Source: Blastomussa wellsi (Eukaryota > Cnidaria > Anthozoa > Scleractinia > Plerogyridae). Taken from it: a stretch of DNA of 64,000 bases. A model generated the notes under the pieces. The model was not told the origin of the DNA and did no database searches. It saw nothing but the letters and a program-made list of their open reading frames with translations. The translations under genes and the position numbers were made by a program. Of this stretch, positions 50,201 to 62,200 are shown one piece after another. Where the stretch lies: NCBI GenBank assembly GCA_947652115.1, contig OX393564.1:7514151-7578150 (forward strand), in the 5' to 3' direction. Within the stretch, counting starts at the first letter, position 1, and every line of letters starts with the position of its first letter.

Positions 50201-53200
50201 CTTCGTCTTTGAAATGCCTCAATCAAACCTGGAAAACCAATTTTGTGACTCATTCTCGTCTCCAGGGCCGCCTGTCCCTCTTAGCCGGCTGGGCCTGTGC
50301 ACGAGGAACAAATGGCTCTGAGGACACATGATTTAATTGACTAGAATATCTAGAATAAAACTGACCGTTTTAAACTGACAACAAAATAAATTTTAAAACG
50401 GCTGATGTGATTGGACTCACTTTGTTAGATTCTAGTCAATCAAATCGCGTCTCCATCTAAGTCCCCAGAGCCACTTGTTCCTCATGCACCAGGTCCACCC
50501 GGCTACGAGGAACAAGTAGCCCTGGGGACGAGAATCCAATTTGGCTACTATTTTAAAACATTCCGCAGACGCGACGATACTGATATAAACGTTTTGCCCT
50601 CATGCAATGATTCAATGATACTTCTGATTTGCAATACTGAGGCGACAAACAAGCAGGATCATAACCTCCTTTACTGATTAATAACTACAAACAGAGAAAA
50701 GCCACATACAATGTAGAACCTGCACACAGAGATGGAAATCTCACCTGTTCCGCCTGCAAAGCCTCTTGAAATTCAGGAAACAAGTTCTCGTATTCAGATG
50801 GGTCTGCCAAAGAGTCAGCCGCCTTTTTGTTCACTTTGCCCAAATCTTCTTTCCACAATTTGACAATTCTAGCAACGGAAAAAAGAGCCAACGTTGAAAC
50901 GAAATGCAAATAACTCAAAACAGGATGAAAATCTGCATGATTTTTTGCCCTACTACGCAGAAAACGTTGGCATAATCCGTCCACACTAGATAATTATACA
51001 CACAAAGCCAGTTTAAGGTGGCTAACTTCTGTTTTGAGGGGGTAAAGCCGCCTTAAGTCAGATTACCAGTGTTTTGTGTGAACTCTAAATTGGATTGTAA
51101 AAATAACTGTAGCAACTTGATTCACTTCCTTCACCATTAACAAAGGTTTGGAAGGCGACAAGCTTCACTTGCTCTCTGCACTGTTTGTAGTTAGGAGTAA
51201 GTGATGGAATAAGCCACTTTAATTGACATGTTCCATTCACAAGTGCAGTATTTCATTCTTGAAATTGATAATTACGCATCTACGGTTCAACCGTGGAACC
51301 AACGCTTCATCCCGACAACAATCACAGCTGAAAATATAATCGCTTATCAAAATCCAAGAGAGAAGGCTTGAAAATCACAGCTGTTCAGCTCATACCGATA
51401 AATTGTTGATTACTAAATCCATGAAGTGAAAGGTGATCCTGCAAATGAAACTGTAGTGTGTCACTATTTTGATTGAATGTACATGTATTGAGCACTACGC
51501 TCATGTGCCACCATTCATTTCTCAATATTTTGCAAACTAAAATCCGGGATTTTTTGGATTAAGTTTGGATTTGACGACAAAAGGGTTAAAGAGTCGGACC
51601 AACTTACTTGGACACGTGGCTTGGTAAGTACGTGCGAGCCATGAATGCTGCCTCAGGATACCGGCCGGTGCTACATAGCAACTCGATGCCTTCCTCCAAC
51701 CTAATGAAACCAAAACAAATGTCTCCGAATCAAAATCTTTGGCCTCTAAGGCAACTATCGTGCTCCACGGGCACGTAAATACAATCTGACGAAGGGCTAG
51801 CACATGAAACGTACTCAAAACGTTAAACGGTCACAAGATGTTTTATAAACGGATAATAAAAGCGTTTGAGTAGACGGATCATTCCGTTAGACGGTAAAAC
51901 GTTAGCGTCCGTTTTCGCTTTCGACATCACATTTATAAAATGTGTAGCGCTTTACATGTATATTGAAGGAAATGCAATTAAAAAACGACAAAGTTTTGAT
52001 GCAACCACAGTTAGCCATTTTCGCTCTCTAGTGTAATTTTATATGAATTGCAGAAGAATTTATTTCACTGCTGTAATCACTATTAAATCAAACATTGTTG
52101 TTACCTAGCTATGTTTTAGCCTTAAAATGATGAACAAATTTGACAGTGTTCCTCTTAAAAAGTGAATATCAAAGACCGGACGTAGAATGCATATTATCAC
52201 ACGCGAGTGCCCTAAACTCCGTATTTCACCTTCCGAGAAGGAAATAAGCCAAGAAGGCAACGTTGTTTTTGCCTTTCTCAGCAGAAGTCTCAGCTAGTCG
52301 TAGAATCATGTCAGCATCCCCTGCAGATGTAGCCAGAAGCAGCAATCCTCCGAAATCTTGTGCGTTTATCAGACACTCTTGAGCAAGCTGGAATTGACAC
52401 TTGGAGATGGCCAGTTCTGCAAGCTGCTTCCATTTGTGTTCACTCTGAAACAAGAAGAATAAAAATATTTTTTAATGTGTTACATCGAAAATCCAAACGA
52501 CGCCTTTCGGTTAATAGAAGCTGCATCATAATAATCCTTTGAAAGACTATCGTAATGTAAGAAACTGTTTATAGATGTTTTTGCGGGCGGATGGCCAAGA
52601 TCGAGTTTGACGGCAACTTTAAAAAATCAGGCCGACGTCGACGTCTTCAAGTTTTTCCATTGCATCTCATATGAAATCAGTACTAACATATTTTGCCTCG
52701 TCCTTGTGTTGTGAATTCAATTGATGTTATAAAATTAGTGATTTAATTCTGACCAAAACTCGTGTTAAACTCCGTGATACTTTCCCTTTAAGAACTACTC
52801 TGCAGTTTGATCAACATGACAACACATTGCGCAAAGAGCAAGGGGCCGTCTAGTGCAGGGTATTTTCACACACGTGACAAGTGGCCATATTGGATTGCTG
52901 AAACAAAAGTTGATATTTTCACAACAATAGAGTCCAATTCCCGATGGATTGCTTTGGGACACCAATATGGCCGCAGTTTCTTTGTTTTGGGACACCAATA
53001 TGGCCGCCGTGACACCATGTGAAAACACTCTATAAGATCATACATGAAACACTGTCACGAGTATACTTTATATCCCTAAACAACATCCCAAAAACGTGTT
53101 TACGGCAGTGCAAGCCTATAAACAGTGACAAAATTTTGTTAAAATTACTGTACCAGTGTACTTAAGAAAAATGTGGAGTGGTATCACTCTCATACCATAG

Positions 53201-56200
53201 AAGCTTTAGATCTCAACTTGAAAAAGTTACGAACTCACTCGCTTTCTCTTCTCAACTGCGGATAGCAGCTAAGTCATGGACTTTGAAAATTTTTGCTGAA
53301 ATTTTTTAAACTCGTTATTTGTTATCTGTCTCAATCTTCCCCATCCTTGTCCCTACACACAGGGGTTATTCCTCGTATACACGGTGATAGATAACTATTT
53401 AGATCCTTTTCTTTTTTAACATTTTGACTCATTTCATTCAAAGCTCTCAATTTCATTTATTTGTTAATGTGTTTTATGAAATTCAGTGATGTAATATATC
53501 AAACACGAGAGACAGTGTTTCATCGGGATATCCAAACACCGAGAAGAGAGTTGAAAATACGACGCGCAGCGGAGTATTTTTAATGAACTTCGAGGTGTTT
53601 GGATAGCCGATGAAACACTGTCTCGAGTGTTTGATATATCTTCTCAATCGAAACAAAAACCAAGGAGTAAACGGAGAAATAAAATCGTCAAAATCTATGC
53701 TAATTAAGATCGGGTATCAAAACCTCCTTCACGGTTATGATTTTCTTTGTTTTAACTCGATGAATTATTAATGAGTTTGAGAAGTAATAGATCAAACACG
53801 AGAGACAGTGTTTCATCACATTTCCAAACACCGAGAAGAGAGTTGAAAATACGGCGCGCAGCGGAGTATTTTTGACGAACTTCGAGGTGTTTGGAAATGT
53901 GATGAACCATTGTCTCGAGTGTTTGATATTTATCTTCTCAATCGAAACTAAAACTACGGAGAAAACGAAGAAATAAAATCGTAAAAATCTACGCTGATTA
54001 AGATCACATTTCAAGCCACGGTTACGGTTCTGATTTCCTTTGTTTTAACGTGATGAATTATTAACGAGTTTGAGAATATCACATCTCAAATGATGCATCA
54101 TACATGGTATCTGGTTTACCGTTTGCCTTACCTCTGACTCTGACGCGATCTCATAAGCAATCTTCAGTTCCGACAGCTGTATTGCCAGGTCAAATCTACC
54201 AAAGGGAATGAAGAGAGTTAACCACTACATCTTGACCATTGGCCATTTCCGAGTTCTCTTTTGCCTCTGTTTCAAAACGAGTGTAAACCGAGTTTTACCT
54301 GTGTAGTCATTTTTCATACAAAGAAACTCATTTTCATATGAATGGTTTCACACTTTATAGACTCGTCTTCAAACAGAGGTAAAAGAGAACTCGGAAATGC
54401 TAAAGTACTTTCACGCCACAAATATATACGTCTACACAGGATTCCCATTATTCCAAAAATAAAGTTCCACCTTTTAACTCCTTCTATGGAAATAAAGTTG
54501 TCTCTTATGCGCGTCTTGCTGGAGACGACTGGGAACGAGTCAGCCACTTACCACTGCCGTAATTAAACGCGCTGTGAATACACAGTATTCGTAAAAAAGG
54601 AACTGTAGAAACTTGATTCACTTCCTTCACCATTAACACAGGTTTGAAAGGCGACAAGCTTCACTTGCTTCCTGTACTGTTTGTAAAGTAGTTACGAGTT
54701 TGTGATGTTTAAGAGTTAGGAGTTTTTGTGACGTTTACTAACATTTTCCATTCACGAACTGCAGCCTTTCATTTTGAGCATCGAAAATGATGCATTTAAT
54801 GTTTTAAGTATGAAATGTTTTCTTACGCAAATAATACATCTATGTAGAAATCAGAAAGAAATAATCCCAGGATCCAAATTATTCCAAAAAAAGATTATAC
54901 CCACATTCCACACCATACATGAAGCTCCATTTATTTCTAAAACAATTTCACTATAAAAGTTTTACATGTACCATTGTCTTAAAACAGCAACAGTGTCTGG
55001 AGCCAGACTACCTCTGTATATTATAGGTAGGAAATCATTTGGAAATGAGAGTTCATTCCACCCGAGTGAGATAGATGTTTTTAAGGGACACTGTCACGCC
55101 TGCTTATACATGTAGAAATGTTCATGTTCTAATTTCCACATTATTGGGCCAAAAGCCTCCAAATACACGAATAAATTCGATAAAAAGATTCCACAGAACA
55201 AAATAGAACAGGTATTTTGGGGAAGTAGTACAGGATTACAAGGATGGAAGTGGATTGCAATTGATCAAAATTGATTTCTGGGCAGGATGTCCAGAAATCA
55301 AAGCTGAAATTCTGGTGAAATTTTGAATCTTTTAATAGCTATTTTTTCTCTTAGTTAATATTTCTTTGCTTTCACCACTTTTAGCATTTTTCTCCTTCTG
55401 TTGCAAGACAATAAAGCACGATTACAGCAAGCTACAGGCCATTCTTATTAAAATATGATATATCAGGCGTGACAGTGTCCCTTTGAGGGTAATGACTTTG
55501 TCACTGTCACCACCTTCAGCAGAAAGACGGTTCTACATTACCGTTTATTTGCTGCATGTATATTGGGGTTGCATTCTTGAAAATAAAAAGATTTTAATGC
55601 TACGATTCCAGTTACCTATGTTCTGGATCACAAGACACTACCAAAGCCTGTTGTTTGAAGCCTTGTTTCTCAAGGAAGTGAGCTACACGATTCCTCTGGT
55701 CTCGTGGAATAGTCGGCAGCACCTGCACGAAACAACAATACAAAGTACAGCTGTATAAGTACTACCATAAACTCGCAATTGAATATTAACATAATGTACC
55801 AGGACTCCCCCAATGGCTTGATACAATGTAGTTAGCATAACCCTGTACAGCACAGAGCGAGTTGCAGTTGAGTGTCGTAAAACCAAAATCAATTAACAAC
55901 TTTGGTCAATCACAAAGGACGGAGACAATCCAGTGAACCATTCAAAACTCCAAGTAATTACACGTACTCGGCACAAAACGCGGGAAAACATGCTTGCACG
56001 ATTTTGGTTTTACTTCTGATTAGTTGAAAAAGTGGCACGGGAATTTTAAACCAATCTCTGACCGTAGTAATGCAAAAACAAAGCAATTCGCGAAACCATC
56101 GTAAAAGGGATTTATCAGTCTACTATTAATATTATGCGGCCGTTTTTATTTAGAACTCTGCTTTCCGTCTGTATTTTTGCCCCGTTCTACAGAGTAATAC

Positions 56201-59200
56201 CATGGCATATTTTGCACGTTTCGTTGCCCTGTTATGTTAAATGGCATAATAGTGGAATGATAACAAAATTTAATCGAATCAATGATTTACTTTGGAAGCA
56301 CAACATGAAAAAGGTTACTCCAGAAAATCAAGGACCTGTGACTTTTTTCTTTGTTTTTGAGCTATTATTTTTCTGTTCTATTGTTTCGGGGTTCTTTGTT
56401 GGATTGTTCGTTCTTTGTTTTACGTCACTGGCGAGTTTCACAGGTTTTTACACCGAGGATGAGCCAAATCAAGTCTTTGGCAATCGAGTAACTAATGAGG
56501 CGTACAGTAGCATCACTGTGAAATGACACGCACCTGTTTGGCTGTCTCAAAGTCCTGTCTCATTACTGCTGTTTGGTATTCCAGGACAGAGAGCAACAGT
56601 GAGTAACCCACAACATTCATGTCCTTGTCGCTCAGGTAAAGCTTGTTGTCTTTGGGAATGTAGCCAAGAATATACATTGTCCTAAACAACACATTCATTT
56701 AAGTTAAATAAAAGAGCAAGCCACTGAGTGCAGTACATCCTGCCTACTTCTGGTTCTGAGCGACATGCACGCCTAGAAAACAGGAGGGGGGGGGGGGGGG
56801 GGTGACAACTCTTGTAAACGCTGTTAGAGCAGTACTACAGTGTACCCTGTATGCGTAAAAGAAAGTAGTCCCAAAAATTTGGAATAAAAAAATCTCAAAC
56901 TTGTCAAAAATTTTCCCCGAAAATTTCTGTAGTCTCTCAGATTCCGGGAAGAATTTTGTTTTTCTTCTGAAACGGGCCTTCTTAGAGTTGACACCAACAA
57001 AATTAATAGAAAGTTGTTGGAAATGAGAGTGATGGCAAATTGTTTCTGGCAAGTTGTTGCTGGAAAAAGAGGTTGCTCAACGTTTTAATCAGCTGTCACA
57101 TCTACATGTTCTTGTATACAACTTTTTTTTAACTTTCTCATGGTTTGACTTCCTGACAAGAGAGCAAAACCTTTCTCCAAACCTCAACAATCTATAAACA
57201 ATAATTCTATCATCTCATTCAATTGTCATGTCTTACAGCATGAATTTCTCGTAAGTTGGGTCAACAACAACGTCAAAAGACTTACCATTTTGTCACTATT
57301 AACGAGTTTTATCATTGCCACAATTAAACGTGCTGTGAACACCGAATTATGATTGTAAAAAAATAACTGTAGAAACTTGATTCACTTCCTTCACCATTAA
57401 CACAGGTTTGAAAGGCGACAAGCTTCACTTGCTCTCTGCACTGTTTGTAGTTAGGAGTAAGTGATGGAATCAAGCCACTTTAATTGACATGTTCCATTCA
57501 CAAGTGCAAGCCCTTCATTCCGATGATATACAAGTACACATGTTAAATTGATTGAAAGTTTAGTACAGGACAGCAATCATTATCATGAAAACCGTTTCTA
57601 AGAAAACCGAATCCTCTCCGGGAAAATTATGAACGAGAGGCAGTTAGATTTAACAATAAAACTTATTAATTGACAAACCTGTCCAGGTGGGCAATAGTGA
57701 CAATTTCACCTCCAACATAGTAATTGAGACGGTTCACAGCATTAGTGTAGATAAAACAGTCGCCAACCCAGATACCAGTCTTCACACAATCCTCTATTTC
57801 ACCACAAACCTATAATTACAAAAGGTTCAAAACCTTTGTTTTATAACACAATTACAACCCCTGCAAAAACAGTAATGATAACGATAACAGTAATAACAAT
57901 GATAACAATAATGATAACAATAATTACAACACAGACAACTTTGTGAATATCCCATTACTGATTTAAATTTTCGTGGTGTACAAATGCAAGAATCAGGTCA
58001 TTATGAGTCTTACGTCAAAAGCATCCTCAATTCCATCTTCAGTCATGACCTCTGGAGTTTCCTGCGCTTTAGCAACATTTTCAGCACTATACTTAAGAAT
58101 AAAAAATGACTCATCCGTTGCTATGCAGCATAGTTCACCACTGTCAGCCCAATAAATCTGCAAGCAGAGAGAGAGAGAGAGAAGACAGTTATAGCTACAG
58201 TTACTACGTGTGACTTGCCAACTAATAATTCACAGTCCATATTAAAGCCATATTATAAAGCCTAGTTTTCATATGTCAGAAAGATCCCAGACGATCGGGG
58301 ATTTCACTGTTTCCCGACCGTCCCAGACACTTCCGACTTATGAAAATTGGAAATCTTTAATATCCCCGATCACCTGGGATGGTTGGCGACAAATCGGGAA
58401 AATCGGGAGCCTTTCTATTTTCCCGACGTGTCTCAGATTTCTACGATGGTCCGCGATCATTCCCGACATATGAAAACTGAAATACATGTAACCACTGAAG
58501 GGACGTTTCCGACGGTTTTAGCTTGTTACCAACCCTCTAGCTTCTTTTTAATTGCTTGACTCCAGTCCCAAATTCAGAATGTCGAGAGAATCTGCAACAG
58601 GACGTCTGGCGTTTCTCCGATATATTGGTAAAGTCTGGGACAGTCGGGAAACAGTGGCATCCCCGATCATCTGGGATTTTTCCGACATATGAAAACTAGG
58701 CTTACATAAGTGAGATAAGACATTCTTTGATTTCAAGAGCATAGGACAAAGGCAAAATCCAAGTCCCTCAAAGTAATCAAACCCATGGCCTTCTGCAGCA
58801 CTGGTCAGTTTGGTGTGCTACACGCCCAGTGTGCTGCTAGAGGTTTTAGTAATCAAGGTTGCAAATTTGGCTTCACTTGGTGTTTAAGGTGTGCCTACAC
58901 ATGGGGGGACATGACACTGGGACATGTCGCATGTAGGGGGCATGTAGAAGAGACATGTAGTGGGACATGTAGCAGCAACATAATCGCAATGCAGGGCATG
59001 TACAGTTTGTACACCAAACGAAAACGTCACAGCGGCACGTCCCCTTGTGTCCGTCCAACACAAATTTTGTGGCAAATTTGCCCCTGAACATGCCCGACAA
59101 AGTTCAACCCCCCTCGTGCGTAGCTTGGGTTGCCTGTGAAACTATAAATGGGAAATAAACCCGTAATGAAATGATAATGAAGTTTTGCTAGCACACTCAC

Positions 59201-62200
59201 ATGGACATGAACATGGACTATTCTTCTGCAAACAGGAAGGTTTAATGTGCAAGTAAATTTTTAACATTAGTGATCTGAATTAGAAAACCTACACTCCTAG
59301 GCTGAATTTCAATCCTGCGAACTAGATCTGTGCTCTCCCAGTCAAAGAAAGCCAGACCACTGACAGACTTCACTCCAAGAAGATGACCTCCATATATATC
59401 TGAGAAACAAAACAACACAACAATGTAATTTAATGCAAGGCTTGTTAAAGTAATGTAATGTACAACAAGTAAAGTAATGTACAACAAGTATACACTGAAT
59501 GTGTGTCAGATGAGGAAGTCAATTTGTAGTTGAAGCTTCTGCAACTTGGCAATCTTTTGATAACATTAAAACATTGCAATCTAAGCCAGATTACAGATTC
59601 ATCATGATCATCACCATTTATTCGCCACATTGAAAAGGAATTATTAAGTTACAATTGAAACAATATTAGTAAGTCAAGGAGACCTCCAAGAAACCACCAG
59701 GCTTATAGAAGGAGGCCACCTCGGTTATCAATGTATTTTAAAACATTGGGCTGTGATTGGTGTGGCAGTTACATGCTGTATGTACTTCAATAAGCTATTA
59801 ATAATACTATAGAAGTACTGTAGCAAACCCACTGCCCTGAAAACACAGTCAGATAATATTGCCTTTGAAACTCAAGACTTTAGTCAAACACAACTTATGA
59901 CATAACTATAACAGAATACATGTGGTTGCTATGGCTGGTTAACAGGTAACCTCTTTCTGTGCTTCTGAGCTCCAATAGGAGCACAAGGCATGGCAAGATG
60001 TGGCATTCACATTTTCAGGATACACTGGTGCATGTTCATACATGTATACTGTTGACGGTCGTTTCCTGGAGGTCTCCTCGTTCTTTTGCGGCAAATGAAT
60101 GTTAATAAATTGTGAGGCAAATAAATATACAATGTAAATATTGATATCTTGGTCGTGCCATGCCAGTGTAAAATTAATACACTAAAATACATGTGTGGGC
60201 TGTCTATTTGTCAGAAGCAATGTAGCAGTTGGCCTGGCATACATGTGCATGTACAGTGGTCCCCTGGGGTGTACGAGAATGAGAAATTTGTGCAGTTGGG
60301 TATGACAGACAGAACACTGGAAGTTATTATTTTTTATACATGTAAGATAACTGAGATACATGTAATACACACACTCTCATTGGTTGATGGGTGTGTTTAG
60401 ATGAGAGTATCTAAGCACGGTTGTGATGTTTTAGTTTGTGTGTATGTTTAAGAAATGTTTACAAAAAAGAGGTAGGACTTTTTCTGTGTTTACAAAGCCT
60501 CATCTAAACACTCGGGCGTTTGGGTGAATTCTTGAAAGTTATGCAAACCCTTGACTACGTCTCGGGTTTGCATAACTGTCTCGGATTCTGCCAAACCCCC
60601 TTGTGTATCTGTAGATGAGGCTAGATGTAAACACAGAAAGCGTCCTCTATTGCTTATTAAAATAATAGTCTAATCAATTTCATCATTAGGATTCACAGAT
60701 CTGACTAAAAATCTGTGAGCACTTACTTTCTGCCCCATACTCAGGCTTGAAAGATTTTCTCTCTTTAAAATTCTTGAAGATCTTGATTTTGTTTCCATCC
60801 CTAATTGCATATCTGAATGAAAGGAGTAAAAAAGTATGTTAGGACATACATGAAAACACACAATCAACATAATTATGCTCTTTATCCTTATAGGGCCACA
60901 TGTACGTGTACATCAGCAACATTTTACATGAATCTTGATAAAGTTTCACACTGCAGTAACTTAATGTTGAGCCTGTCTGGGATCAAGGAGTGCAAGAGTG
61001 TAATGAATTGTAAACAGTACACATATTATTTTGATGTACCTGTACATGTAGAAGAAATCAAATTAAAGGGATCTGTTAATAAACTACATGTAATATTAAC
61101 AATACAAATTTTAGCCTGAAAGCAGAGCTCCACGCTTTTTTGAGCCCATGATCCAAACTTTAGCTGGTCAACAGTCAACTTCCAAACAACATGTGACCTT
61201 GATGAGCTTTACACCAGAGCCTGTGATAGGGTCATTTGATACTGGTCATCAGATATCTTGTTTTGACAGCTGTCAATTGACAATAAAATGATGTACATGT
61301 ACTGTAGGCTGGTGTTAACCTGAACTTTAACCAGGGCCTATTTCTTGAGTGTGGGTCTTCCCCACCCTCTCCTCCCACAGAGTCTGTATGGAAAAACCTT
61401 TACAGGAGCTACACACGTCACAATTCATGCATTTTGAACAATTTCAAAATCGCCATTTCCAATCCGTTTTAATCTTCTCCATCCTCAGCCATCCTTGTTC
61501 CTTTTTGGTTTAGTATCACTCCTTTGGTGTTTTTCTTCCTTAGCAAACTATGATTTTAAGGTTTCCTAAATTTTAAGGGTAATTTAGGTTGTCAAAGAAA
61601 CAACTCAAAATAACGTGATGTAGCTGTTTTTAACGTTCAAGGTGACTAACAAATTGGTGATCTGCTGGCATGCTGCGTGCATTGAAGCTCCACTTAAATT
61701 GAAGTGTACAATGTGCTTCAGACAAATCGAGACTTGATTCTCTTAAAACATTTCTGTAGTTTATAGTTTTCAGTAGATGTATATATAAATGTACAGTAAT
61801 TATCATGTGTATACTACATACTCAGATGAATCAGAAGCCCAAACAAATTCCTGAGCTGATCCAAAGCTTTTGTTCCTCAATGCCATGGCTGTGTAAATGA
61901 TGTACTCCCCATCACCACAAACCACCACAAACCTGCCAAACGGAAAAACAAATTTCAATTAGCCATTTTCTAAACGAACAGGGGACTGGGTGCGAACATA
62001 TTTCTCTTTGGGGCACGTCATCTGAAAGAACATCCAAAAATTAGTAAATTTATCAAATTTGACGGTTATTGGTTTAAACCCAAAGGCACGGTACACTTGA
62101 TATGGATTGGAGGGACAGGCGTCCTCCAATCCATACTAAGCTCTCTTATTTTAAAAGTGTACCATGCCTTTGCGTTTAAACCAATAACCATCACATTTGG

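Noticed and set aside
53494..54079. CRISPR-like array from the repeated ATCAAACACGAGAG boxes
   Set aside because: Only two palindromic units with 250-base spacing in a eukaryotic intron; no array structure.
55083..55483. Second snoRNA-like family in a COPB2 intron
   Set aside because: The perfect 20-base inverted ends with AT-rich interior fit a MITE and show no H or ACA boxes at the right places.
60670..60870. 66-codon minus-strand frame as a separate gene
   Set aside because: It is a shifted reading of the COPB2 exon at 60727-60812.
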